This document shows, piece by piece, positions 16,741 to 25,368 of a stretch of 37,469 nucleotides of DNA. The stretch is from Candidatus Mcinerneyibacteriota bacterium (lineage in GTDB: Bacteria > Macinerneyibacteriota > Macinerneyibacteria > Macinerneyibacteriales > DSCS01). Within the stretch, counting starts at the first letter, position 1; each line of letters starts with the position of its first letter. A program made the position numbers and the translations under genes. Below the pieces are notes generated by a model. It saw only the letters and a program-made list of their open reading frames with translations, was not told where the DNA came from and did not search any database. Location of the stretch: positions 1 to 37,469 of the forward strand of contig JAFGWL010000033.1 of the NCBI GenBank assembly GCA_016937175.1. The letters are read 5' to 3'.

Positions 16741-18211
16741 AGAAACTGTATTTCAGTGCTATTCCTACCGAGCTCGTATCAGTCCATTCGGCAAAACGTT
16801 TGATGGAATCCACCTGGGCCCCCAGGCCGCCCGCCATGATACCGGCGGCGACATCTTCGGCTGTGGCTCCGCCGAATCCCGCCTCATAAGGTCGCAGGGC
16901 ATCGGCGATATCCTCTGCCACGGCATCTGTGGAGAGTGTATTATCCTTCTTTCCCCTAAGCCCGTAATAGAAGAGGGAAAGGTCCAGCCCCTTCTTGAGG
17001 GGCAGTGTATATTCGGCATGGAAAGCATAGTCCAGGTTTGACACAGCATAGATCACAGGACTGTCTCCACCGAGATCTGTAAAATTCGGCGCCAGCGATG
17101 CAAAGGGGCTGTCAGCCAGGATCCCGGCCAGAAGCCCCTTGGGCAGGCCCTGAAGGCCGTCAAAGGCATCTGTGCTTGCCTTTGTAAAGTCAGCACTGAA
17201 CTGGCCCGGGAGGCCCAGAAATCTGTCGGCGACCAGGCCGTAGGTCCAGAAGGTCCCCTTGATCTCACGGGCCTCATAGGCCTCGCTGGTGGGGATGGCA
17301 TCTCCCTTGACCATCTGGAAACCTACATAGGGCTTATATCCCTTGAAAGTATAGGAAAGCTGGCTGTTATAGATCCTGTGTTTGTATTTCCCCTGATACT
17401 CGTAAATGGTATTGTCTGCCTCTGTCTCGGTAAGTTTGGTCCCGCCGGACTCTCCCGCGACAAACTGGACAGCCCCGTTGAACCCGAATCCGAACTTCTG
17501 AGCTTCCGCCCAGAGGATGGTGTTGAGGGCACTGTCGGCATTCATCCCTGTCCCTATGAGTGATATATCCCCTGCTCCCCGCGCCAGTGCCACACCGAAA
17601 CCTGTCTCAGGAGTGACATGGAAATCCATCTGGATCATAGGGAAGGTGGTCAGGGCAGCAGCTGTGTAGAAGATGAAATCCTCATCTTCGGTATCCCCGA
17701 TGTAAAGATGGGTGTAAGCCGCATTGGCGGTGGCTTTCACCGTGTTGATCCCTACAGAGATCCCGAAAGGGCGCCCGCCCTTCATCTCGAAGGGACGATA
17801 CATGACAAAGAAGTTGTTCACTTCAACGACTTCGTCGGTCCACTCCCGGTCGCTGTTGGCCGGATCGGCCGGGTTATAGTAGTAGGAGACATCAGGGTCG
17901 TTGGCATCCACACGGATCTGAAGGACGCCGAACCAGGGAGAGGCCCCCGGAGTCCCTAATGAAAAGTTCAAAAGCCCGTGGGCTCTGAAATTCTGAGACG
18001 CCCTGTAGTTGGCCCCGGCCCTGTTGAACAAACCCATCTCAGGAGAGTCAAGGGGGGTAGCGAAACCCTCCTGGCTCTTTGCGATGATCACAAAATTCCC
18101 GGAGATCTTCAAATTGTCCAAAAACGATTTCATGCTGTCATCTTGCGCTGTTGCCAGGCCTGAGGCGACAGCCAGGGCCAGACAGAGCAGAAAAAACCTT
18201 TTCAACGTCAT
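16739..18211 (-). CDS. Outer-membrane beta-barrel protein, porin-like
   Basis: A 490-aa predicted outer-membrane barrel of no family I can name. After a signal peptide (MTLKRFFLLCLALAVASGLATAQ) it has alternating polar and hydrophobic strands throughout (FGISVGINTVKATANAAY, FGFGFNGAVQFVAG) and ends in a classical C-terminal strand, GIALKYSF, with terminal Phe for BAM recognition. A long loop near residues 430-480 is rich in Ala and Asp. The ATG at 18211 follows AAGGAGG closely, which rules out the in-frame start 7 codons earlier. Single gene with its own promoter. Likely a channel or carboxylate/sugar porin, but substrate and pore size are unknown. Confidence 0.78.
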   Translation of the reverse strand: MTLKRFFLLCLALAVASGLATAQDDSMKSFLDNLKISGNFVIIAKSQEGFATPLDSPEMGLFNRAGANYRASQNFRAHGLLNFSLGTPGASPWFGVLQIRVDANDPDVSYYYNPADPANSDREWTDEVVEVNNFFVMYRPFEMKGGRPFGISVGINTVKATANAAYTHLYIGDTEDEDFIFYTAAALTTFPMIQMDFHVTPETGFGVALARGAGDISLIGTGMNADSALNTILWAEAQKFGFGFNGAVQFVAGESGGTKLTETEADNTIYEYQGKYKHRIYNSQLSYTFKGYKPYVGFQMVKGDAIPTSEAYEAREIKGTFWTYGLVADRFLGLPGQFSADFTKASTDAFDGLQGLPKGLLAGILADSPFASLAPNFTDLGGDSPVIYAVSNLDYAFHAEYTLPLKKGLDLSLFYYGLRGKKDNTLSTDAVAEDIADALRPYEAGFGGATAEDVAAGIMAGGLGAQVDSIKRFAEWTDTSSVGIALKYSF

Positions 18212-18241
18212 ATGAACCTCCTTCATAGGCAATAATGATTT

Positions 18242-18269
18242 ATGTTAAGGAGGGGGCGTGACTTGTCAA
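18242..18269 (-). promoter_or_regulatory. Promoter of the porin-like gene
   Basis: Minus-strand consensus -35 TTGACA (18264-18269), 16-base spacer, -10 TAACAT (18242-18247), about 30 bases before the ATG at 18211. Confidence 0.65.
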
Positions 18270-18315
18270 GGAAAAAGCGAATGGAGTTCACAAAAATTTT
18301 GAGATAATGAGCCGT

Positions 18316-19065
18316 CTAAATAAATGAAATATTTAAGAGTTTTGCTGCCATGAGGATCACTCCGCCCACAAGAACGACTTTGATCCAGCGGTCTCCCTTC
18401 CGTACAGCGAAAACTGTCCCCAGCCATCCTCCGATAGTGTTCCCCACGGCCAGGACCAGGCCGAAGGCCAGGTCGATCTTTCCTCCCCTGAAAAAAACGA
18501 AAAGAGAGGGGAGCATACAGAGCAGGACGATCATGACTTTCAGGCTGTTGATCCTGATGAGTGAGAGCCCGGGAAGCAGAGAGAGCGCAGCGATGATAAT
18601 AAACCCGACTCCCGCCTGGATAAAGCCGATGTAGAGGCCGATAAAAAAGAAAAGCACTGTCAGAAACGGAGTGGGACGGATCTCGCTCCGCTCCCCGCCT
18701 TCGCCCCTCTTTTTAGGCATTAGGATAAGAGTGATGCTCACCAGCATGACTCCGGCGATGATCTTCTGGAAAAGAGACTCCGGGATCTCCAGGGCGATCC
18801 GGGATCCTAAAAACGCTCCGCCCATGGCGGGTACTCCCAGGATCAGGGCCGCTCTCCAATGAAAGTAGCCGCTTTTCTGAAACCGCCACACGCTGGAAAG
18901 GTTCTGAAAGAGAACGGCGATCCTGTTGGTCCCGTTGGCCACGTGGGGCGGAAGCCCGAACATGATGAGCAGGGGAAGCGTGATGAGAGACCCGCCGCCG
19001 GCATTGACATTGATAAAGCCTCCGGCGATTCCGGCCAATAAAAGCAGGATCATTTTCCAGGCCAT
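18316..19065 (-). CDS. TauE/SafE (TSUP) family membrane permease
   Basis: A 249-aa inner-membrane protein of the sulfite exporter TauE/SafE family (TSUP). About eight membrane segments in two repeats; the first holds GGFINVNAGGGSLITLP and GLPPHVANGTNRIAV, the second FFIGLYIGFIQAGVGFI, RINSLKV and GNTIGGWLG. These paired Gly-rich motifs are diagnostic. Members move sulfite, sulfoacetate, thiosulfate or other organosulfur anions, but no sulfur gene lies nearby to narrow this down. AAAGGAGG precedes the ATG. Its promoter is back to back with that of the MFS gene on the other strand. Confidence 0.9.
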   Translation of the reverse strand: MAWKMILLLLAGIAGGFINVNAGGGSLITLPLLIMFGLPPHVANGTNRIAVLFQNLSSVWRFQKSGYFHWRAALILGVPAMGGAFLGSRIALEIPESLFQKIIAGVMLVSITLILMPKKRGEGGERSEIRPTPFLTVLFFFIGLYIGFIQAGVGFIIIAALSLLPGLSLIRINSLKVMIVLLCMLPSLFVFFRGGKIDLAFGLVLAVGNTIGGWLGTVFAVRKGDRWIKVVLVGGVILMAAKLLNISFI

Positions 19066-19100
19066 AAAGCCCCTCCTTTCAGAACTCTGTCGGTATCCGA

Positions 19101-19129
19101 AGTATAACAGGAAAAGATGAGTGTGTGAA
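19101..19129 (-). promoter_or_regulatory. Promoter of the TauE/SafE gene
   Basis: Minus-strand -35 TTCACA (19124-19129), 17-base spacer, -10 TATACT (19101-19106). It is divergent from the plus-strand promoter at 19143-19171, with only 13 bases between the two -35 boxes. Confidence 0.65.
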
Positions 19130-19142
19130 GCCTCTCTTTTCG

Positions 19143-19171
19143 TTGACGGCGTGAGGCCTTTGGCATAAAAT
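19143..19171 (+). promoter_or_regulatory. Promoter of the MFS gene, predicted to give a leaderless mRNA
   Basis: -35 TTGACG (19143-19148), 17-base spacer, -10 TAAAAT (19166-19171). The expected +1 is near 19178, one base before the ATG at 19179, and no SD is present. The -10 box covers the earlier in-frame ATG (19170), which therefore cannot be the start on this transcript. Confidence 0.65.
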
Positions 19172-19178
19172 GAACCTT

Positions 19179-20420
19179 ATGGATTCAGAGAAAGCGATTC
19201 TGAAAGATCCCCAGATCACAAAGTTCTCACTTTACGGGTTTTTCAAAAACCTCAAATTCTTTGAACCCTACCTTCTTGTCTATCTTATCTCCAACGGGCT
19301 CACCCTGTTTCAGGTGGGGCTTCTTCAGGCTGTCATGGAAGGGACAGTCTATCTTCTTGAGATCCCCACAGGCCTGATCGCCGACCATTACGGGCGTAAA
19401 AAAGCCCTGATTGCCTCTTTCTTCTTTTATATTGCATCTTTCGCTCTCTTTTTTGCCGGGAGATCCTTCTACCTCTTTGCCGCAGCCATGGTCTTTTTCG
19501 GAATCGGAGAAGCCTTCCGCTCAGGGACCCACAAGGCCATGATCTACCGCTATCTGGATATCAGAGAGTGGGCATCCTTCAAGACACTGGTATACGGCAG
19601 GACCCGCTCATTTTCCCTTCTCGGCACAGCCCTCTCCTCTGTGGCCGCTATCGCCCTGGCCCTGCACCTTCCTGCCCTTCGGGTCATCTTTCTGGCCGCA
19701 GTGGTCCCCTACCTCGCCGATATCCTCCTTATCCTCTCCTATCCCGGGAACCTGGATGAAGAACGCACTCCGGACAAGCCCCCCCTCTCCTTTTTCTCTT
19801 TTAGCGGAGAAGTCTTCAAAACCTTGGGACAACACAAATCTTTACGCCGCGTCATCACCAATTCGGCCCTTTTTGACAGCGTCTTCAAGACAGTCAAAGA
19901 CTATATCCAGCCCATCACCCTGGCCTACCTGGCCCTCCCTGTGGCCTGGAGCTTTGTTTTGGACAAGGAGGCAGGGGAGAAAGTGATCCTGGGCCTTCTC
20001 TATGCGGCCTTCGCCCTGTTCGGGGCCCTGGCGTCCCGTTATGTCCACCGCCTGGTCCCCCGCTTCGGGGTAGCTGGGTTGGCCGACCGTTACGCTCTCA
20101 TCACAAGCTTTCTCTTCTTCGCCATCACCCTTTTCCTCAGACTCGATTTCTTTTTTCCGGTGGTCCTCTTCTACCTTTTTCTCAATATTCTCAAAGACTC
20201 CCGGCGCCCCCTCCTTGTCCAGGCCATCGGGGACCTGGCACAGAAAGAGGGCCGGGCCACAGTCCTTTCTGTGGAAAGCCAACTAAAATCACTTATGACC
20301 ATCCTTTTCGCTCCGCTTTTCGGCCTTCTTGCCCAGACCGTCTCCATTCCCTTCGCTTTTTTAATCCTGGGCGGGATCATGGCCCTCTTGTCCTTTGCCC
20401 TGAAAATCCAAGAAACCTAA
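19179..20420 (+). CDS. MFS-family transporter
   Basis: A 413-aa major facilitator superfamily protein with about 12 membrane segments and a central charged loop (residues about 185-225). The MFS motif A between segments 2 and 3 is clear: GLIADHYGRKKAL. Preceding EIPTG and following FRSGTHKAMIY resemble MFS members annotated as drug or metabolite transporters, but no substrate can be assigned. The start at 19179 (MDSEKAIL) is preferred because an ATG three codons earlier overlaps the -10 box. There is no SD. The stop codon is part of TAAGGAGG, the ribosome-binding site of the next gene, so the two plus-strand genes form one operon. Confidence 0.87.
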   Translation: MDSEKAILKDPQITKFSLYGFFKNLKFFEPYLLVYLISNGLTLFQVGLLQAVMEGTVYLLEIPTGLIADHYGRKKALIASFFFYIASFALFFAGRSFYLFAAAMVFFGIGEAFRSGTHKAMIYRYLDIREWASFKTLVYGRTRSFSLLGTALSSVAAIALALHLPALRVIFLAAVVPYLADILLILSYPGNLDEERTPDKPPLSFFSFSGEVFKTLGQHKSLRRVITNSALFDSVFKTVKDYIQPITLAYLALPVAWSFVLDKEAGEKVILGLLYAAFALFGALASRYVHRLVPRFGVAGLADRYALITSFLFFAITLFLRLDFFFPVVLFYLFLNILKDSRRPLLVQAIGDLAQKEGRATVLSVESQLKSLMTILFAPLFGLLAQTVSIPFAFLILGGIMALLSFALKIQET

Positions 20421-20431
20421 GGAGGTTCTGT

Positions 20432-20881
20432 ATGAAGAGAGTCGTGACAGTTGTTTTTCTTCTCTTTCTGACAGCCCTTCCCCTGCGGGGGGGCTCCTAT
20501 GACTTCGGCCTGGGGATCATCCTGGGAGAGCCCACAGGGATCACTTTTAAGTATTGGGCCAGCGATAAAGCGGCCTTTGACGGAGCTTTGGCCTGGTCTT
20601 TTTCCAAGGAAGACAAATTACACATCCACGGCGATTATCTCTTTCATTCCCTGAACGCTTATACCCTGGACGAGATCCCTTTCAATCTCTATTACGGGAT
20701 CGGGGCCCGGGTCAAATTCACCTCGGAGACCCAGTTCGGCATCCGATTCCCCCTGGGGACGACCTACACCCCCACTTCCACACCCCTCGAGGTCTTCTGC
20801 GAAATAGTCCCTCTCATGGACCTGGCTCCGGACACCGCCTTCCGCTTTAACGCAGGGCTGGGGATCCGCTATTACTTCTAG
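20432..20881 (+). CDS. Small outer-membrane beta-barrel protein
   Basis: A 149-aa predicted small barrel. It has a signal peptide (MKRVVTVVFLLFLTALPLRG), then strands such as FGLGIILGEPTGITFKYW, AFDGALAWSF, LHIHGDYLFH, PFNLYYGIGARVKF and a terminal NAGLGIRYYF ending in Phe. The GEPTGITFKYW opening and overall size resemble the BAPKO_0422 / DUF3996-like eight-stranded barrels known from spirochaetes; this match is from memory and not certain. A strong SD (AAGGAGG) overlaps the stop of the MFS gene. The pairing of an inner-membrane transporter with an outer-membrane barrel is suggestive, but a joint function is only inferred. Confidence 0.75.
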   Translation: MKRVVTVVFLLFLTALPLRGGSYDFGLGIILGEPTGITFKYWASDKAAFDGALAWSFSKEDKLHIHGDYLFHSLNAYTLDEIPFNLYYGIGARVKFTSETQFGIRFPLGTTYTPTSTPLEVFCEIVPLMDLAPDTAFRFNAGLGIRYYF

Positions 20882-20887
20882 GAGACT

Positions 20888-20924
20888 CCCCTCTCTTCTC
20901 TTGAAGAGAGGGGGGGCCTTTTTT
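20888..20924 (+). terminator. Intrinsic terminator of the MFS / small barrel operon
   Basis: An 11-bp stem, CCCCTCTCTTC (20888-20898) with GAAGAGAGGGG (20903-20913), loop TCTT, followed by GGGCC and a T6 run (20919-20924). It lies 7 bases past the stop codon. The convergent fhs gene ends at 20946; on the minus strand there is no U-tract after the stem. Confidence 0.85.
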
Positions 20925-20945
20925 CATTATTTTAAAAGGACAGAA

Positions 20946-22604
20946 TTAAAAAAGTCCGCTGATATTGCCTTCGTCGTCAATATCGATAGATTCGGCAGCG
21001 GGTTCTTTGGGCAGGCCCGGCATCCTCATGATGGTCCCGCTGATGGGGACCAGAAATCCTGGGCCCGCATTGACAATGATCTCCCGGATCTCCACATCGA
21101 AATTTTCGGGCCGTCCCAAAAGCTTAGGGTCATCTGACAGGGAATATTGGGTCTTGGCCATGCAAATTGCCAGATTATCGTATCCGTTCTTATAGATCTG
21201 TTTCAGGTCGCTGAGAGCTTCTTTACTGTAGATCACAGAGCGTGCCCCGTAGATCTCCCTGGCGATGGTCTCGATCTTTTTTTCCACACTGGCTTCGAGG
21301 TCATACAAAAACCGGAGCCGGCTCTCTTTCGATTCGATCACCTGGACCACTTTCCGGGCCAGCTCTTCGGCACCTTTCCCCCCGTCAGCCCAGGCCTCGG
21401 TGACGATGATATCATAGTGGAGAGCCACGCAACAACTTTTGATGGCATCGATCTCTTCCCGGGTATCGTTTGAAAAACGGTTGATGGCGATGACAGGCTT
21501 CAGCCCGAACTTCACGGCGTTCTCGATGTGTTTTTCCAGATTGATAAGCCCTTTTGCTACGGCATAGGGATCCGGTTTGCCGAGATCGCTCTTGGGAACA
21601 CCCCCGTGGAGCTTCAACGCACGGGTTGTGGCGACCAGGACCAGGGCTTCAGGAGCCAGGCCAGCATAGCGGCACTTGATATCCAAAAACTTCTCGCCTC
21701 CCAGGTCGAATCCGAACCCTGCTTCCGTCACCGCGTAATCGGCGTAGCGGAGAGCCATCCTGGTGGCCAGGACACTGTTGGTCCCCTGGGCAATATTGGC
21801 AAAGGGGCCACCGTGTATAAAGGCAGGCACATGCTCCATACTCTGCACCAGGTTGGGTTTGAGAGCCTCTTTTAAAAGAGCGGTGACTGCGCCGGCGATC
21901 TTCAGGTCGCGGACCGTCACGGGCTTTTTTTCATAGTCATACCCCACAACGATACGCCCGACCCTCTTCTTCAGGTCGGCATAACTCTCAGCCAGGCAGA
22001 GAGTAGCCATGATCTCCGAGGCGGCGGTTATGTCAAAGGAGCCCTCACGGGGAAAACTGCTTTTGGGGCCGCCCAGCCCCACGATGATATGGCGCAGGGA
22101 ACGGTCGTTCATATCCATGACCCGGGGCCACACGATACGCCTGGGGTCCAGGGGGAGAGTCCTCTGGTGAAGGGTATTGTCGATGACAGCGGCGATAAGG
22201 TTATGAGCAGCCGTAATAGCATGGAGGTCTCCGGTAAAATGGAGGTTGATCTCCTCCATGGGAAGGACCTGGGAATAACCGCCGCCTGTGGCCCCGCCTT
22301 TCATCCCCATCACCGGGCCGAGGGAAGGTTCACGCAAGGCGATAGCCGCTTTTTTCCCTATGGAAGCCAGCCCCTGGGCCAGGCCGATGGTGACAGTGGT
22401 CTTTCCCTCCCCTGCCGCTGTGGGAGTCAGGGCTGATACAAGGATGAGATGGCCGTTGCGCCCCTTCTTCTCCAGAGCCTTGAGACTGACCTTGGCTTTA
22501 TACTTTCCATAGGCCTCTACATGATCAGAACTGATCCCAAGGTTCTGAGCGATCTCGGTGATCGGCTTGAGTTCTGTTTTCCGGGCGATATCGATATCAT
22601 TCAT
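20946..22604 (-). CDS. fhs: Formate--tetrahydrofolate ligase
   Basis: A 552-aa enzyme making 10-formyl-THF from formate, ATP and THF, as used in the Wood-Ljungdahl methyl branch, purine synthesis or amino-acid fermentation. The nucleotide loop PTAAGEGKTT is at residues 61-70. Other family signatures are REPSLGPVMGMKGGATGGG, FTGDLHAITAAHNL and VAINRF. The length is typical (about 555 aa). The ATG at 22604 is chosen because AAAGGAGG lies just upstream and MNDIDIARKTELKPI matches family starts; longer in-frame readings run into ptsI. It overlaps the end of ptsI by 8 bases, so it is the last member of the hpf-PTS operon, an unusual place for this gene. Confidence 0.96.
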   Translation of the reverse strand: MNDIDIARKTELKPITEIAQNLGISSDHVEAYGKYKAKVSLKALEKKGRNGHLILVSALTPTAAGEGKTTVTIGLAQGLASIGKKAAIALREPSLGPVMGMKGGATGGGYSQVLPMEEINLHFTGDLHAITAAHNLIAAVIDNTLHQRTLPLDPRRIVWPRVMDMNDRSLRHIIVGLGGPKSSFPREGSFDITAASEIMATLCLAESYADLKKRVGRIVVGYDYEKKPVTVRDLKIAGAVTALLKEALKPNLVQSMEHVPAFIHGGPFANIAQGTNSVLATRMALRYADYAVTEAGFGFDLGGEKFLDIKCRYAGLAPEALVLVATTRALKLHGGVPKSDLGKPDPYAVAKGLINLEKHIENAVKFGLKPVIAINRFSNDTREEIDAIKSCCVALHYDIIVTEAWADGGKGAEELARKVVQVIESKESRLRFLYDLEASVEKKIETIAREIYGARSVIYSKEALSDLKQIYKNGYDNLAICMAKTQYSLSDDPKLLGRPENFDVEIREIIVNAGPGFLVPISGTIMRMPGLPKEPAAESIDIDDEGNISGLF

Positions 22605-24366
22605 CGTCTCCCTCCTTTCCGTAATTAAAGAGAACCCCTGAAAGAAGTTCTTTATTATAGCGCTGGAAATGTTCTCTGATGACATGGACATCGTTGTACT
22701 GGATACTGGATTGGACGATCTGTTTACACTTTTCATATTCTACGGCCCGGATGATCTTTTTCATCTCCAGAAGGTTGGCAGGAGCCACTGAGAGGACATC
22801 AAGGTCCATTCCTATAAGGAGAAGGGCATATTCGGCCATCCCCGCCATCTGGCCGCACATGGCCACAGGAATATTGTTTTGATGGCCGTTGTTGACCACC
22901 ATCTTGATCAGGCGCAGGATCGCCGGATGTATAGGGTTGTAGAGATAGGAGATCTTCTCGTTCACCCGGTCCACCGCCAGAGTGTATTGAATAAGGTCAT
23001 TGGTCCCTATACTGAAAAAATCGACCTCCGTAGCCAGGATATCTGAGATCATGGCCGCTGACGGCACTTCGATCATGATCCCCACCTTGATCTCTTCGTC
23101 AAACTCTGTCCCCCGCTCCTTCAGTTCATCCTTGGCCTCTTCCAGCACCTGCCTGGCCTGGCGGAGTTCATCCATTCCCGAGATCATGGGAAACATAATA
23201 CGCACATTTTTCAGTTTGGAGGCCCGGAGGATGGCCTTAAGCTGAGTCTTGAAAAAATCCTTATACTCAAGGCAAAGGCGGATCCCCCGGAGGCCCAGAA
23301 AAGGGTTCATCTCTTTGGGGACTTCAAAATGGGAGATAAACTTGTCTCCCCCCAGATCCGCTGTGCGGATCACGACCTCTTTGGGATAAATGATCTGAGA
23401 AATATACTGGTAGGTCTCCGCCTGCTCTTCCTCTGTGGGGAGGACATTCCTCATAAATAAATATTCGGTCCGGAAGAGCCCCACACCGTCTGCCCCGTAA
23501 CTGTTGACCAGGTCCGCCTCGTTGACCAGCTCCATGTTGATCTCCAGTTTGATGCGCTTCCCGTCCCGGGTCACGGCCTCTTCATTGCGGAGTTTTTCCA
23601 GGCTTTTGATATACCGGACATACTCCCGGCGCAGAGCCTGGTACTCCTTTACCGTCTCATCGTCAGGGTCCACAATGATCCTGTTTCTGTTGGAATCCAC
23701 AATGATAAGGTCATCGGGCCGGACTTCGCCCAAAAGCCCTGAGACTCCGACGATGGCGGGAACCTCCAGGGAACGGGCCATGATCGCGGCGTGAGACGTC
23801 GTCCCGCCGACTTCTGTGATCAGCCCTCCGATCTTCTTTTTCCCCAGCTCCACCATATCCGAGGGAGAGATGTTATGGGCAACGATGATGAGGTCGGTAT
23901 GGTCTCCGGCCAGTTCCGGGGCCATCTGGATACCAAGGTAATTTTTCAGGATCCGCTTCCCGACATCCAGAAGGTCATTGGCCCTCTCCTTTAAATACTC
24001 GTCGGGCATATTCTCAAAGACTTTGACCAAGCTGTTGAGGGTCTCCGTAAAGGCGTATTCGATGGTCACATGCTCTTCCGAGGCTTTTTTAATGGCCTTG
24101 TCCACCAGGTTGGGGTCGTTCACCAGGAGGATATGCGCATCAAAGATAGCGGACTCTTCCAGGCCGATCTCATGTTTCACCGTGTTTTTGATCTTTTTCA
24201 GCTCTTTTTTCGTCTTTTCTACGGCTTTCCTGAAAAGAGCAGTCTGCTCTTCCAGCTCTTTTTCATCCGCATGGGCCCTTTTGACGTTAAACCCCACCCC
24301 TTTAAGCGGGAGGGCATGGCCGATAGCGATCCCTGACGATGACGGGATCCCGTGAAAGACTTTCAC
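22597..24366 (-). CDS. ptsI: PTS enzyme I (phosphoenolpyruvate--protein phosphotransferase)
   Basis: A 589-aa cytoplasmic Enzyme I that takes phosphate from PEP and passes it to HPr. The phospho-accepting His192 is in GGTTSHAAIMARS. The C-terminal PEP-binding barrel shows GVGLFRTEYLFM, LGLRGIRLCLEYK, FSIGTNDLIQYTLAVDR and the Cys motif VAMCGQMAG. The start is the GTG at 24366, seven bases after the AAGGAG that overlaps the end of ptsH; KVFHGIPSSSGIAIG is the canonical N-terminus and an ATG 24 codons upstream lies inside ptsH. The gene is 4 bases after ptsH and overlaps fhs. No GAF or EIIA-Ntr fusion is present, so this is the sugar-type enzyme I, not PtsP. Confidence 0.97.
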   Translation of the reverse strand: MKVFHGIPSSSGIAIGHALPLKGVGFNVKRAHADEKELEEQTALFRKAVEKTKKELKKIKNTVKHEIGLEESAIFDAHILLVNDPNLVDKAIKKASEEHVTIEYAFTETLNSLVKVFENMPDEYLKERANDLLDVGKRILKNYLGIQMAPELAGDHTDLIIVAHNISPSDMVELGKKKIGGLITEVGGTTSHAAIMARSLEVPAIVGVSGLLGEVRPDDLIIVDSNRNRIIVDPDDETVKEYQALRREYVRYIKSLEKLRNEEAVTRDGKRIKLEINMELVNEADLVNSYGADGVGLFRTEYLFMRNVLPTEEEQAETYQYISQIIYPKEVVIRTADLGGDKFISHFEVPKEMNPFLGLRGIRLCLEYKDFFKTQLKAILRASKLKNVRIMFPMISGMDELRQARQVLEEAKDELKERGTEFDEEIKVGIMIEVPSAAMISDILATEVDFFSIGTNDLIQYTLAVDRVNEKISYLYNPIHPAILRLIKMVVNNGHQNNIPVAMCGQMAGMAEYALLLIGMDLDVLSVAPANLLEMKKIIRAVEYEKCKQIVQSSIQYNDVHVIREHFQRYNKELLSGVLFNYGKEGDDE

Positions 24367-24370
24367 AAGC

Positions 24371-24640
24371 TTACTCTCCTTCCCCGAATTTATCGTTGAT
24401 GAGGGCTTCGATGGCCTCCATGGCCTCTTCTTCATCATCCCCGCTGACCCTCAGAGTAATGACGTTGCCCTGGGATGCTGCCAGCATCATGACACCCAGG
24501 ATACTCTTGGCGTTGACATCCTGATTTTTGTACTCGATGAAGATCTCTGAATCGAATTTGGTGGCTTCCTGTACCAAAAGAGCCGCCGCCCTGGCATGAA
24601 GGCCCAATTTGTTGATGATCTCGATCTCTTTTTTCAGCAT
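24371..24640 (-). CDS. ptsH: PTS phosphocarrier protein HPr
   Basis: An 89-aa HPr. His15 (NKLGLHARAA) is the site phosphorylated by Enzyme I, and Ser46 (NAKSILGVMMLAASQG) is the site modified by HPr kinase. Having both sites, with hprK in the same operon, means this HPr can act both as a phosphate carrier and as a regulator. The ATG at 24640 gives the exact family length; longer in-frame readings start within the EIID gene. The start overlaps the EIID stop by 7 bases, and the SD (GGGGGGA) is weak, so translation is probably coupled. Confidence 0.97.
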   Translation of the reverse strand: MLKKEIEIINKLGLHARAAALLVQEATKFDSEIFIEYKNQDVNAKSILGVMMLAASQGNVITLRVSGDDEEEAMEAIEALINDKFGEGE

Positions 24641-25368
24641 AGCAATCCCCCCAGAAGTAAAATGATCATTGTAAGCCCCACGATGAGAATATTGGGCATC
24701 CTCCGCACAAGAAGGATAATCAAAAGAGAAGAGAGAAGAAACGGCCATCCGTATTCCAAACCTTCAGAAAAGAGCCAAATGATACCCAATCCCCAAAATA
24801 CACCCAGCAGAATTATAGCAGTACGCCTTAAAAAATCTACTTTTTTCTGTATTTCCAGCTTTTTCAGGAAGACGATCAAAGACCGTCCGTAACGGTATCC
24901 CACGGTAAGCCCCCTGAACCTGAAGGAGAGGTGGATGATATTATATCCGCTCCAGTAGAGGAAAAGGCCGGCGAAGGCCCAGGGAAGCGATGGAGCGAAA
25001 AAGAGAAAAAAGACTGTGCACAGGATAAAAAAGGGCTTGAGCCCACCCCAGAAAAGAGAATCCCCCAAAGCAGCCAGAGGGCCCATAAGCTTCAATTTGA
25101 TATTCTCGATTTCGTTCACCAGTTCCTCATTTCCCGTCTCGCAATACTCCTCTTCCAGGCGCAGGACCGCTCCGATGATGAAGGAGGCCATGAACGGGTG
25201 TGTATTGAAATAGGTGTTGAACCGCCGGACCTCCTGGCTGCGCTGCCCCTCTTTGAGATTCTCCATCCCGGGCCTGAGGGCGAAAAAAAATCCGGCGTTC
25301 ATCATCTTGTCATAATTCCAGAGGGTCTGGATAAAGAAGGTCCGGAGGAATGTCAAAAAAAGGCCCAT
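24634..25368 (-). CDS. PTS mannose/fructose/sorbose-family EIID membrane component
   Basis: A 244-aa EIID, which with EIIC forms the membrane channel of mannose-type PTS permeases. Family signatures are present: LWNYDKMMNAGFFFAL, FNTHPFMASFIIGAVL, the GPLAALGDSLFW motif and GLTVGYRYG. It has several C-terminal membrane segments and is somewhat shorter than the usual 270-300 aa. The first 16 bases overlap EIIC. GGAGGAG precedes the ATG. The second half diverges from sugar permeases I know, so the substrate is open. Confidence 0.93.
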   Translation of the reverse strand: MGLFLTFLRTFFIQTLWNYDKMMNAGFFFALRPGMENLKEGQRSQEVRRFNTYFNTHPFMASFIIGAVLRLEEEYCETGNEELVNEIENIKLKLMGPLAALGDSLFWGGLKPFFILCTVFFLFFAPSLPWAFAGLFLYWSGYNIIHLSFRFRGLTVGYRYGRSLIVFLKKLEIQKKVDFLRRTAIILLGVFWGLGIIWLFSEGLEYGWPFLLSSLLIILLVRRMPNILIVGLTMIILLLGGLLC

